A DNA stretch of 26,300 nt from QHXQ01 sp036389375 (GCA_036389375.1 DASVQA010000118.1:1-26300), one strand, 5' to 3'; shown: positions 7,067-14,727, counted from the stretch's first letter. Numbers and translations are program-made. Notes: generated by a model not told the origin, from the letters alone.

Positions 7067-7831
7067 ATGCTGGCCAAACGGATCATTCCTTGTCTCGACA
7101 TTGATCGCGGGCGCGTGGTCAAGGGCATACGCTTTGTCTCGCTCAGGGATGCGGGCGACCCCGTCGAGCAAGCGCGCGGCTACGACGCGGCGGGCGCGGA
7201 CGAGTTAACTTTCCTTGACATCACAGCGTCGGCCGATAAGCGCGCCATCGTCGCCCAACTCGTGCGCCGCGTCGCCGACGAGGTCTTTATCCCGTTCACC
7301 GTCGGCGGCGGCTTGAACTCGGTCGCAGACATACGCGCGATCCTGCGCGCGGGCGCGGACAAGGTTTCGCTGAACACGGCGGCGGTGCAACAGCCCGAAC
7401 TGATTCGCGCGGGCGCGGAGACGTTCGGCAGCCAGTGCATCGTGCTGGCGATTGACGCGCGCCGCCGCGAGGGGCCAGGCGCGGCGGGCTGGGAAGTCTA
7501 TACGCACGGCGGGCGCGAGCGCGTCGGCTGGGACGCGGTCGAGTGGGCCGCGCGTGCGGAGCAACTCGGCGCAGGCGAGATTCTGTTGACGAGCATGGAC
7601 AGAGACGGCACGCGCGATGGTTATGATCTGGCGCTGACGCGCGCCGTCAGCGAAGCCGTCCGCATTCCCGTCATCGCATCCGGCGGTGCGGGGCGGCTTG
7701 AGCATTTCTACGAGGCGCTGACGACGGGCGGCGCAAGCGCGGTGCTCGCCGCCTCGCTCTTTCATTTCGGGCAGTACAAGATCGGCGAGGTCAAAGACTA
7801 TCTGCGGACGCGCGGGGTGATTGTGCGATGA
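7067..7831 (+). CDS. hisF: Imidazole glycerol phosphate synthase cyclase subunit
   Basis: HisF is the (beta/alpha)8 barrel that uses ammonia from HisH to convert PRFAR to imidazole glycerol phosphate and AICAR. The product is 254 residues, the usual length. The two catalytic aspartates are in IIPCLDIDRGRVVKGI and VLAIDARRREG. The repeated phosphate-binding half-barrels are visible: PFTVGGGLNSVADIRAIL, GADKVSLNTAAV, LLTSMDRDGTRDGYDLAL, IPVIASGGAGRLEHF and ASAVLAASLFHFG. It is HisF and not HisA: the MxxKRIIPCLDID start and the DRDGT stretch are of the HisF kind. In many operons hisA lies between hisH and hisF; here only 23 bases separate them and there is no hisA. Confidence 0.95.
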   Translation: MLAKRIIPCLDIDRGRVVKGIRFVSLRDAGDPVEQARGYDAAGADELTFLDITASADKRAIVAQLVRRVADEVFIPFTVGGGLNSVADIRAILRAGADKVSLNTAAVQQPELIRAGAETFGSQCIVLAIDARRREGPGAAGWEVYTHGGRERVGWDAVEWAARAEQLGAGEILLTSMDRDGTRDGYDLALTRAVSEAVRIPVIASGGAGRLEHFYEALTTGGASAVLAASLFHFGQYKIGEVKDYLRTRGVIVR

Positions 7832-8535
7832 AAGTTGCGGCGATTAAATTTGACGAGCGCGGACTTGTGCCCGCCGTCGTGCAAGACGCGCGGACGGGTG
7901 AGGTGTTGACGCTCGCCTACATGAACGCAGAGAGTCTGGCGCGCACGCTCGCAACCGGCGAGACGTGGTTCTGGTCGCGCTCGCGTGCCGCGCTCTGGCA
8001 CAAGGGCGCAACCTCCGGTCACACGCAGCGCGTCCTCGACGTGCGCGCGGACTGCGATGCCGATGCGCTGCTCATCCGCGTCGAACCGCGCGGGCCTGCG
8101 TGCCACACGGGCGCAGACACCTGTTTCCATCAGGAACTTGACGGCGCACCAGCGCGCCCGCAAGACGCTGCCGTTGACCCAGCCGGCGCAAAAGATTTGA
8201 GCCGTGTTGCGGACGCCGCTCCGGCGCATGGCGTTGCGCTGGGCGCGCAACTTGGACAACTCTACGCCCTCATCGAGCACAGACGCACAGCACAGCCCGA
8301 CGGGTCTTACACCACTTATCTCTTCAAACAGGGATTGGACAAGATTCTGAAGAAACTCGGCGAAGAGGCGGCCGAGACCATCATCGCGGCGAAGAACGAA
8401 GACGCGGGCGCGTTGGTCGCCGAAACGTCCGACCTGCTCTACCACCTCGTCGTGCTGCTCGTCGAACGCGGCGTGACGCTGGCCCAGATCAATGCGGAAC
8501 TCGCGCGCCGCAGCATGAAACCGGACGACACCTAG
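7828..8535 (+). CDS. hisI: Bifunctional PR-AMP cyclohydrolase / PR-ATP pyrophosphohydrolase
   Basis: This two-domain HisIE protein has 235 residues. Residues 1 to about 110 are HisI, the zinc cyclohydrolase that opens the PR-AMP ring: LTLAYMNAESLARTL, FWSRSRAALWHKGATSGHTQ, the metal site in DVRADCDADALLI, and the GPACHTGADTCF cysteines. After a linker of about 20 residues, HisE (residues about 130-230) removes pyrophosphate from PR-ATP: TYLFKQGLDKILKKLGEEAAE and AKNEDAGALVAETSDLLYHL. Together they carry out steps two and three of the pathway. The start overlaps the hisF stop by four bases (ATGA), indicating translational coupling. Confidence 0.94.
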   Translation: MKVAAIKFDERGLVPAVVQDARTGEVLTLAYMNAESLARTLATGETWFWSRSRAALWHKGATSGHTQRVLDVRADCDADALLIRVEPRGPACHTGADTCFHQELDGAPARPQDAAVDPAGAKDLSRVADAAPAHGVALGAQLGQLYALIEHRRTAQPDGSYTTYLFKQGLDKILKKLGEEAAETIIAAKNEDAGALVAETSDLLYHLVVLLVERGVTLAQINAELARRSMKPDDT

Positions 8536-8547
8536 AAAGGACACGCC

Positions 8548-9402
8548 ATGACTGACGACAGCGACGCGACACTGGCGCACGCGGACGGCGCGGAGTTGCG
8601 CGAGTTGATGGAGTTTGCGGTCGAGTTGGCGCGCGGCGCAGGCGAGATTACGCTGCGTTACTTTCGTCGCCCGTTCACGCCTGAGCGCAAAGCGGATGGC
8701 TCATTCGTGACGGCCGCAGACCGAGAAGCAGAAAGGTTTCTGCGGGCAGAGATCGCCCGGCGCTTTCCGGCCGACGCCATCCTGGGCGAAGAGGAAGGCG
8801 CGCGCGCGGGCACTTCCAGTCGGCGCTGGATCATAGACCCGATTGACGGAACCTATTCCTTCGTGCACGGCGTCCCTTTCTACGGCGTCCTGCTCGGTCT
8901 GGAGATCGCGGCCGAGCCGTCGGTCGGCGTCGTCCACCTCCCGGCGCTCGGCGAACTGGTCAAGGCTGCGCGCGGGCAGGGCTGCTACCTGAACGACCAG
9001 CGCGCGCGCGTGTCGGCGACCGGCGCAATGGACGAGGCGCTGCTGCTGGCGACCGACTTCGGCACGTGTGCGCGCTACGGCTTCGGCGCGGCGGCGGCGG
9101 AGTTGCAACAACGCTTCGGCGCGCGGCGCACGTGGGGCGATTGCTACGGACACGTGCTGGTGGCGACGGGCCGCGCCGAATGTATGCTCGATCCGGTGAT
9201 GAACGTCTGGGACTGCGCGCCGCTTCTGCCTATCGTCGAGGAAGCGGGCGGCACGTTCACGGACTGGGGCGGGCGGCGCACCATTTATGGCGGCAACGCC
9301 GTCTCGACCAACAGCGCGGTTTTCGCCGAAGTACAGGAAATTATCAATAAAAACGCGGTTTCCGCGAGCCACGCCGACAGCGCGGGTGTCAAAAAGCCAT
9401 AG
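8548..9402 (+). CDS. hisN: IMPase-family histidinol-phosphate phosphatase
   Basis: An inositol-monophosphatase-family metal-dependent phosphatase of 284 residues. Motifs: VTAADREAERFLR, the metal-binding ILGEEEG and WIIDPIDGTYSFVHGVPFYG, and the C-terminal DPVMNVWDCAPLLPIVEEAGG. The variant GDCYGHVLVATGRAECMLD resembles the HisN-type phosphatases of actinobacteria and plants. HisB here lacks a phosphatase domain, and this gene sits 12 bases after hisIE with AAAGGA before its ATG. The best reading is therefore histidinol-phosphate phosphatase, the step before HisD. IMPase-family specificity is hard to read from sequence, so the substrate rests on context. It is the last gene of the operon. Confidence 0.85.
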   Translation: MTDDSDATLAHADGAELRELMEFAVELARGAGEITLRYFRRPFTPERKADGSFVTAADREAERFLRAEIARRFPADAILGEEEGARAGTSSRRWIIDPIDGTYSFVHGVPFYGVLLGLEIAAEPSVGVVHLPALGELVKAARGQGCYLNDQRARVSATGAMDEALLLATDFGTCARYGFGAAAAELQQRFGARRTWGDCYGHVLVATGRAECMLDPVMNVWDCAPLLPIVEEAGGTFTDWGGRRTIYGGNAVSTNSAVFAEVQEIINKNAVSASHADSAGVKKP

Positions 9403-9765
9403 CCGGATGGTCTGTCCGTCCATGATTGGGTCAAATAGGAGCACGTTTGACTCGATTGCTGTCCGCGGGTTAAAGTGGCGCGCGTCGGGCTGTTCGGCAG
9501 CTTGCTTGAGATCGCACTGGCTTCGACTTAAGTTCTACTATTTCCTCACTTAAGTTGCCGGCCCTTAGGTGGCATAGTCATTGCTGAAGTGTTTTAGCTG
9601 ACCACTCCTCTGGTCGTTTCAAGAGCACGCCTCCGGGTAGGTTCTAAATTGACAGGTAATTTAATCTCCGGCGCGCAAGAGCTTCGGAGTGTGTGCGGAC
9701 AGACGTTTTAAGGTCAACGTTTGCCCTCCGGTCTGACCAACAGTTTTCTGGAGAAGGAAAAGAAG
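9403..9765. other. Intergenic region between hisN and the radical SAM gene
   Basis: This 363-base non-coding stretch contains two copies of ACTTAAGTT (9526-9534, 9548-9556), with TACTAT between them. A short inverted repeat, GACCA/TGGTC, is at 9600-9615. A perfect TTGACA (9649-9654) has no acceptable -10 at 15-19 bases; TTTAAT (9660-9665) is -10-like but has no -35. I could not place the radical SAM promoter or a convincing his operon terminator. Confidence 0.45.
9526..9556. repeat. Paired ACTTAAGTT palindromes, 22 bases apart
   Basis: ACTTAAGTT occurs at 9526-9534 and again at 9548-9556. Its first eight bases, ACTTAAGT, are a perfect palindrome. The spacing of 22 bases is about two helical turns, so both copies would face the same side of the DNA. 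This is a possible operator; no regulator is known. Confidence 0.4.
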
Positions 9766-11814
9766 ATGAAGCCGATTAAGCACGTCGAGAAGGGCATCTC
9801 CCTACTCGCCGGTGGTTTGTTCAATACGATTCAGTTTTTCAACCAGTACCGGCCCGCCGAGTCGTTCACGCCCAAGTGGTCTGATAAGCCGCTCTTGAAA
9901 TCGTGGCAGAAATCGAAGCCGCCGCTCGGCTTCCCGCGCACAACCGATTCGCTCTGCCCGAAATGCGTCATCGAAGCGCGGCAGCGCATCCTGAGCGCGC
10001 CCGTGATTGACCCCTCCGAGTTGATCAACGAGAAGGTCGGCGAGATTAAAGCGACGATCATTGAGCGCGACGGGCAAATCTGGATGGTCAAGGATTGCCC
10101 CATTCACGGCCACTTCGAGGACATCATGGCGATTGACTCGAAGTTCCTGAAGCATATCGAAGCCATGTTCCCCGGCCGTGACATACAGGCGCACAACGAC
10201 GAGGGCTTGCACGAGCACGGCTCAAGTTCGATCAAGTTTGGGCGCGGCTCCGTGCTGACGATTGACCTGACGAATCGCTGCAACATGATGTGCGACCCGT
10301 GCTTCATGGACGCCAATCAGGTCGGCTTCGTCCACGAGTTGTCGTTCGATGAGGTCAAGGAGATTCTCGACAAGGCGATCTCGATCAAGCCGCGTCGGCA
10401 GATGTCCGTGCAGTTTTCCGGCGGCGAGCCGACCATCTCGCCCATCTTCCTCGACTCGATCCGCTACTCGCGCAAGGTCGGTTACAACTCCGTGCAGTGC
10501 GCGACGAACGGCATCGAGTTCGCCAAGTCGAAAGAGTTTGCCAGAGAAGCGGCGGAAGCGGGCTTGCGCTACGCTTATCTACAGTTCGATGGCATCGGCA
10601 ACGACGCCAACTCGCACCGGCAGGTGGGCAACCTGTTCGACGTGAAGCTGCGCGCGATTGATAACCTGCACGAGGCGGGCGTCGAGATCGTGCTCGTCAT
10701 CACGCTCGTCAACGGCATCAACAACGATCAGGTCGGCTCGGTCATCCGCTTCGCGCTCGACAATCCGAAGAAGATCGCGTTCCTCTCGTTCCAGCCTGTG
10801 TCGTTTACGGGCCGCGACGAAGAGATCACAGACGAGCGGCGCATGCAGCAGCGTTACACCTTGTCGCATCTGGCGCAGGACGTGAAGCAGCAGGTCGGCA
10901 TCACCGAGCCGACGCGCGATTGGTTCCCCTTGAGCCTGATGGGCGCGTTCGCGGATTTCGCTGACCTCGCGCACGGCCCCAACGCCGAGTGGGGACAGGT
11001 TTCCTGCGGCTGCCATCCCAACTGCGGCGTCGGCACGGCCGTGATGATCGATAAAGAGACCAAAGAGATGCGCCCCGTGCCAGAGTTTCTAAACATTCCG
11101 GGTCTCGTCAAAGACATGCGCAAGATCACGGACGCCGGGCGCGGCAAGTGGCCCACGAACATCATGATGGGGCTGGCGCTCCTGAAGCACTACGATTCGA
11201 CGAAGTCGCCTTCGCAGTTCACGCTCTACGAGTTGTTCAAGAAGTTCGACAAGTCGTTCGGCCTGACCGGCAAGTCTTACGGCCGTGTGGACGGGCAACG
11301 CTCGAAGACGGACATCGAAGCGCGCCGCGCCGACCGTTGGAACTTCCTCTTTATCGCGGGCATGTGGTTTCAGGACTTGTTCAATTACGATTTCCGCCGC
11401 ACCGAGATGTGCATCATCCCTTACGGCACGCAGGAAGGCGAGATCAGTTTCTGCGCCTACAACACGGGCATCGGCTGGCGCAACATCATCGAGCAGATGC
11501 ACCAGAACGCGACCGTCGCCAAGTGGTACGAGGAGCACGGCCGGCACGAAATCTTCGCCAAGGGTAAAGCGGTCAGCCTCGATTACGAGACGCCGGTCAG
11601 CCTTGTGCTGAACGACACCGACATACAGCGCCCGCACAAGCCGCAGATGCAGGGGCCGAAGACGGCAGCCGAAGAGGCGGCGATGATGCGCAAGCTCTAT
11701 CAGGAGATGGTGCTCAAACAGAAGCTCGGCGCGGCCGAAGTGGACAAGAACAAGCCGGTGCAGATCAAAGGTCTGGGCCGCACGAAGAACGAAGAGACCA
11801 GCCTGTCGGCTTAA
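9766..11814 (+). CDS. Radical SAM protein, tetraether/membrane-spanning lipid synthase-like
   Basis: The product has 682 residues from ATG 9766, chosen because an AGAAGG-type Shine-Dalgarno precedes it by eight bases; a TTG at 9721 would add 15 residues. The N-terminal part carries a CPKC (C64, C67) and a DCPIHGHF (C111, H114), a rubredoxin-like zinc/iron pattern typical of MJ0619/Tes-type radical SAM proteins. The radical SAM core follows with C172-x3-C176-x2-C179 in LTNRCNMMCDPCFMDAN and SGGEP at 218-222. C414, C416 and C420 (SCGCHPNCG) are well placed for an auxiliary iron-sulfur cluster; C549 and C563 follow. Archaeal Tes joins lipid tails into membrane-spanning lipids, and bacterial relatives (Mss) are linked to diabolic-acid-type lipids, which some Acidobacteriota contain. 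The radical SAM call is certain; the lipid role is inferred. The gene is monocistronic. Confidence 0.85.
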   Translation: MKPIKHVEKGISLLAGGLFNTIQFFNQYRPAESFTPKWSDKPLLKSWQKSKPPLGFPRTTDSLCPKCVIEARQRILSAPVIDPSELINEKVGEIKATIIERDGQIWMVKDCPIHGHFEDIMAIDSKFLKHIEAMFPGRDIQAHNDEGLHEHGSSSIKFGRGSVLTIDLTNRCNMMCDPCFMDANQVGFVHELSFDEVKEILDKAISIKPRRQMSVQFSGGEPTISPIFLDSIRYSRKVGYNSVQCATNGIEFAKSKEFAREAAEAGLRYAYLQFDGIGNDANSHRQVGNLFDVKLRAIDNLHEAGVEIVLVITLVNGINNDQVGSVIRFALDNPKKIAFLSFQPVSFTGRDEEITDERRMQQRYTLSHLAQDVKQQVGITEPTRDWFPLSLMGAFADFADLAHGPNAEWGQVSCGCHPNCGVGTAVMIDKETKEMRPVPEFLNIPGLVKDMRKITDAGRGKWPTNIMMGLALLKHYDSTKSPSQFTLYELFKKFDKSFGLTGKSYGRVDGQRSKTDIEARRADRWNFLFIAGMWFQDLFNYDFRRTEMCIIPYGTQEGEISFCAYNTGIGWRNIIEQMHQNATVAKWYEEHGRHEIFAKGKAVSLDYETPVSLVLNDTDIQRPHKPQMQGPKTAAEEAAMMRKLYQEMVLKQKLGAAEVDKNKPVQIKGLGRTKNEETSLSA

Positions 11815-11842
11815 GCCGGGCACAAGTCACTGGCAGACGACC

Positions 11843-11878
11843 AAAGGCCCCGCGCGTGAATAACGCTGCGGGGCTTTT
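11843..11878 (+). terminator. Intrinsic terminator after the radical SAM gene
   Basis: GCCCCGC (11847-11853) pairs with GCGGGGC (11868-11874). The stem extends by AAAG against TTTT, which also provides the U-tract. It begins 28 bases after the radical SAM stop codon. Confidence 0.85.
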
Positions 11879-11964
11879 GCTCTGCGCGCCGACTCGCGCG
11901 TAACATATCCGCGCGTTGTTTGCAGTATGGCAACGCGCAAGTATGTTGCCGCGAGGAGGGCAAG

Positions 11965-12195
11965 ATGGCACAGGACAAGAAACATGACGTGAAGGTACAG
12001 GTGCAGGTGATGGAATTGTCCAAGGCGGGCACGGCGCTCACCTTGGAAATCTACGCCGAGGGCGAGAAACTCGGCGAGATCGAGATCGGGCATGGCTCGT
12101 TCGGCTGGCGGCGTGCCAACAGCAAGAGCGGCTTCCGGCGGCGCAACTGGTCAGTCTTCACAGACTGGTTGAACGAACAGTTTTACAAGTCTTGA
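11965..12195 (+). CDS. Small hypothetical protein (76 residues)
   Basis: I do not recognise this protein. It starts at ATG 11965 with a strong GAGGAGGG four bases upstream and ends at 12195. The N-terminal half (KVQVQVMELSKAGTALTLEIYAEGEKLGEIEIG) looks like two or three beta strands. The C-terminal half is basic and aromatic: GHGSFGWRRAN, FRRRNWSVFTDWLNEQF. There is no signal peptide or membrane segment, so it is probably a soluble cytoplasmic protein. The strong ribosome binding site and clean codon use argue that it is a real gene. It lies alone between a terminator and the surE promoter. Confidence 0.75.
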   Translation: MAQDKKHDVKVQVQVMELSKAGTALTLEIYAEGEKLGEIEIGHGSFGWRRANSKSGFRRRNWSVFTDWLNEQFYKS

Positions 12196-12218
12196 TAAAC
12201 GCACGCGGCCATGCATGC

Positions 12219-12247
12219 TTGAATAATCCGGTGGGTTAAGTTGTAAT
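12219..12247 (+). promoter_or_regulatory. Sigma-70 promoter upstream of surE
   Basis: TTGAAT (12219-12224) and TGTAAT (12242-12247) are separated by 17 bases. The predicted start near 12254 leaves a leader of about 17 bases with no evident Shine-Dalgarno sequence. Confidence 0.55.
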
Positions 12248-12270
12248 AACCGGCGGTTGGTTTCTTTTCT

Positions 12271-13062
12271 ATGATCCGTATTCTTTTAACGAACGACGAC
12301 GGGATTCACTCCGAAGGTCTCACGCAAGTCGAAACGGCATTGAAGGCAGTGGGCGACGTGTATGTGATCGCGCCGGCCTCCGAGATGAGCGGCGCATCGC
12401 ACAGCCTGACGCTTGCCCGGCCTTTGCGTATTCGCCAGATAGATGAGCGCCACTGGACGGTGGACGGCACGCCGACCGACTGTGTCACTCTCGCGCTGCA
12501 CAAAATTCTGCCCGCAGAAGCGCGCCCGCACGTCTGCGTCTCCGGCATCAATCATGGCGGTAATCTGGGCGACGATGCGACCTATTCGGGCACGGTCGCC
12601 GGTGCGCTCGAAGCGACCATCTTCGGCGTGCCCGGCCTCGCCTTCAGTCTGGTCACGCGCGAGCGCTACGACTTCACGCATGCGGCCGCGTTCGCCGCCG
12701 AGATCGTGCGTAAAGTCACCCGCGAAGGTCTGCCCGAAGGGACGCTCTTGAACATCAACCTGCCGCCGGGCGCGATCAAAGGCGTGCGCGTCACGCGGCA
12801 GGGTGTGAAGAATGCGCGCCCCCTCATCAGCGAGCACATAGACCCGCGCGGCAAAGCCTACTACTGGATCGGCGAAGAGTATTTCGATGGCGAATGCGCC
12901 GAAGACACGGACTTCTACGCCGTGCGCCACGGGTTCGTCTCCGTCACGCCGATGCGCAGCGACATGACGAACTATCAGGAACTCGCGGCGCTCGCCGACT
13001 GGAACACGACGACGGCTGCGCCCGTCTGCACGCCGGCGGACGCGCCGGTTGAAAGCGCCTGA
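12271..13062 (+). CDS. surE: 5'/3'-nucleotidase SurE
   Basis: SurE is a divalent-metal-dependent phosphatase acting on 5'- and 3'-nucleoside monophosphates and short polyphosphate, associated with stationary-phase survival. The product has 263 residues. Family motifs: the metal-binding ILLTNDDGIHSEG at the N-terminus, VIAPASEMSGASHSLTLARP, the DGTPTDCV loop, and SGINHGGNLGDDATYSGTVAGA. ATG 12271 gives the canonical MIRILLTNDDG start. It is followed by pcm, a pairing also seen in other bacteria such as E. coli, where both act in stress survival. It probably shares a transcript with pcm. Confidence 0.95.
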   Translation: MIRILLTNDDGIHSEGLTQVETALKAVGDVYVIAPASEMSGASHSLTLARPLRIRQIDERHWTVDGTPTDCVTLALHKILPAEARPHVCVSGINHGGNLGDDATYSGTVAGALEATIFGVPGLAFSLVTRERYDFTHAAAFAAEIVRKVTREGLPEGTLLNINLPPGAIKGVRVTRQGVKNARPLISEHIDPRGKAYYWIGEEYFDGECAEDTDFYAVRHGFVSVTPMRSDMTNYQELAALADWNTTTAAPVCTPADAPVESA

Positions 13063-13103
13063 AACTGCAACTGACGCTAACTGCACGAGAGGGCAAGCCC
13101 GTT

Positions 13104-13784
13104 TTGCGTTCCGCTTCACAACTGCCACAGGGGTCTGCTTCGGGCTTCCGCCTGCAACGCGAGCGGATGGTCGAACGGCTGCGCGACCACTACGGGATAC
13201 GCGACCCGCGCGTCCTGCGTGTCATGGGCGAAGTGCCACGCCACGCCTTCGTGCCCGAAGCCTTGCAGGGGCGCGCTTACGGCGACCACGCGCTGCCCAT
13301 CGCCGCGAATCAAACCATCTCGCAGCCTTATATCGTCGCGCGCATGAGCGAGTTGTTGGAACTCGACGACCGGAGCCGCGTGCTTGAGATCGGTGCTGGC
13401 TCAGGCTATCAGACGGCGGTGCTGGCGCGCCTCGCGGCGCAGGTCTATGCCATCGAGCGCATCGGCGATCTGGCCCGCGAGGCGCAGGCCCGCATCCGGC
13501 AGTTGAATATCTACAACGCGACCGTCAAGTGCTTCGACGGCACGCTCGGCTGGGAAGCGCATGCGCCTTACGACGCGATTCTGGCCGCAGCCGGCGGGCC
13601 TGAAATTCCGCAACCGCTCCTTGCGCAGTTGAAGATCGGCGGCCGGCTTGTCATCCCTATCGGGCAGTCGCGCGAGGCGCAACGCCTGATCCGCGTCCTA
13701 CGCAGCGACGACGGTTACGAAGAACAAGATCACGGCGCATGCGCCTTTGTCCCCCTCATCGGCCGCTACGGCTGGCAACCATAA
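13104..13784 (+). CDS. pcm: Protein-L-isoaspartate O-methyltransferase
   Basis: Pcm methylates L-isoaspartyl residues of damaged proteins with S-adenosylmethionine, starting their repair. Visible signatures: RVMGEVPRHAFVPEAL, the substrate-loop ALPIAANQTISQPYIVARM, motif I VLEIGAGSGYQTAVLA, YAIERIGDLAREAQ, YDAILAAAGGPEIPQPLL and GGRLVIPIG. The TTG at 13104 is used because GAGAGGG lies ten bases upstream, giving 226 residues. The ATG at 13167 (MVERLRDHYG) would give 205 residues, closer to the E. coli length, and is a real alternative. A heptamer repeat element begins two bases after the stop codon. Confidence 0.92.
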   Translation: MRSASQLPQGSASGFRLQRERMVERLRDHYGIRDPRVLRVMGEVPRHAFVPEALQGRAYGDHALPIAANQTISQPYIVARMSELLELDDRSRVLEIGAGSGYQTAVLARLAAQVYAIERIGDLAREAQARIRQLNIYNATVKCFDGTLGWEAHAPYDAILAAAGGPEIPQPLLAQLKIGGRLVIPIGQSREAQRLIRVLRSDDGYEEQDHGACAFVPLIGRYGWQP

Positions 13785-13786
13785 AG

Positions 13787-13855
13787 CAGAGGTCAGAGGT
13801 TAGAGGTTAGAGGTCAGTAGCAGAAGAAAAGGTTTTTAACTGACCTCTGACCTCT
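13787..13855. repeat. Inverted heptamer-repeat element (copy 1)
   Basis: The left arm is CAGAGGT, CAGAGGT, TAGAGGT, TAGAGGT, CAG (13787-13817). A short A/T-rich centre follows, then the right arm CTGACCT, CTGACCT, CT (13840-13855). The arms are complementary in several registers, so the RNA or single-stranded DNA would form a long hairpin. It fills the gap between the pcm stop and the DedA ribosome binding site. A second copy of the same design lies at 17620-17695. Confidence 0.85.
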
Positions 13856-13872
13856 TTCACTTGGAGTGAACA

Positions 13873-14523
13873 TTGATCGGAAAAATCATCGGTATCCTGT
13901 CGGTCTTTATCATCAAGGTTATTTCGACGCTCGGTTATACGGGCATCGTGCTGTTGATGGCGATTGAGTCGGCGTGTATCCCTCTGCCGTCGGAAGTGAT
14001 CATGCCGTTTTCGGGTTATCTGGTTTACACGGGGCGCTTCAGCCTGTGGCTCGTGGCGGTGGCGGGCGCGTTTGGCTGCGTGGTCGGTTCGATGGTGGCA
14101 TACTGGGTTGGCATGTACGGCGGGCGACCTTTGATTGAGCGCTACGGGCGCTATATTTTGGTTTCGCGGCACGATCTGGACTTGGCGGATCGCTGGTTTA
14201 CGCGCTACGGCGAGATCATCGTCTTCGTGAGTCGGCTGCTGCCGGTCGTGCGCACCTTTATCGCGTTTCCGGCGGGCGTGGCGCGCATGAACGTGCCGCG
14301 CTTCATCATCTACACGTTTTTAGGCTCGCTGCCTTGGTGTCTGGGTCTCGCTTACGTCGGCCAACTGCTCGGCGAACAGTGGGACAAGAACGAAGCCCTC
14401 AAGGCGTGGTTTCACCGCTTCGACTTCGTCATTGGTCTGATCATCCTCGCCGCTGCTGCTTGGTGGGTCTGGCGACATATCAAACATGCACGGGCTGACA
14501 AGGCGGAAGCTGCGAGCGCGTAG
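13873..14523 (+). CDS. DedA family membrane protein
   Basis: An integral membrane protein of 216 residues in the DedA/SNARE-associated (VTT-domain) family. Members support membrane homeostasis, and some flip undecaprenyl phosphate or phospholipid. Family pattern: GYTGIVLLMAIESACIPLPSE with the conserved Glu, a GxxxG-like stretch in GAFGCVVGSMVAYWVG, the YGRYILVSRHDLDLADRWF segment, and FVSRLLPVVRTFIAFPAGVARM with the conserved Arg residues. Further helices lie at FIIYTFLGSLPWCLGLAYVG and near the C-terminus (FVIGLIILAAAAWWVW). The start is TTG 13873, with GGAG six bases upstream. The C-terminus is a short charged tail. Confidence 0.92.
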   Translation: MIGKIIGILSVFIIKVISTLGYTGIVLLMAIESACIPLPSEVIMPFSGYLVYTGRFSLWLVAVAGAFGCVVGSMVAYWVGMYGGRPLIERYGRYILVSRHDLDLADRWFTRYGEIIVFVSRLLPVVRTFIAFPAGVARMNVPRFIIYTFLGSLPWCLGLAYVGQLLGEQWDKNEALKAWFHRFDFVIGLIILAAAAWWVWRHIKHARADKAEAASA

Positions 14524-14525
14524 AT

Positions 14526-14554
14526 TTGACAGGCAACAGCATGCCACTTAGAAT
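14526..14554 (+). promoter_or_regulatory. Near-consensus promoter of tRNA-Pro
   Basis: TTGACA (14526-14531), 17 bases, then TAGAAT (14549-14554). Initiation near 14561 would give a short 5' leader before the tRNA at 14569. It starts three bases after the DedA stop codon. Confidence 0.8.
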
Positions 14555-14568
14555 GGCTCGACCAATGA

Positions 14569-14643
<75 letters not shown>

Positions 14644-14661
14644 TTACAGTTCAAAAAAGAG

Positions 14662-14697
14662 AGCGCGGGCAACAATCGTTGCCCGCGCTTTTGTTGT
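14662..14697. terminator. Bidirectional intrinsic terminator
   Basis: AGCGCGGGCAAC (14662-14673) pairs perfectly with GTTGCCCGCGCT (14678-14689) around a four-base loop. On the plus strand TTTTGTTGT follows, ending the tRNA transcript. On the minus strand the stem is followed by CTCTTTTTTG, ending the five-gene cluster that reads leftward from 19199. Confidence 0.92.
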
Positions 14698-14727
14698 CTG
14701 CGCGCTTTGTCTCAACTTTGGCCTGCG

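Noticed and set aside
9600..9615. GACCA/TGGTC hairpin as the his operon terminator
   Set aside because: The stem is only five base pairs, has no real T-run and lies about 200 bases after hisN.
9649..9665. Perfect TTGACA before the radical SAM gene, read as its promoter
   Set aside because: No acceptable -10 lies at 15-19 bases. The nearby TTTAAT is only five bases from the TTGACA.
13787..13855. Heptamer array as a CRISPR
   Set aside because: The units are seven bases with no spacers and are arranged as an inverted repeat.
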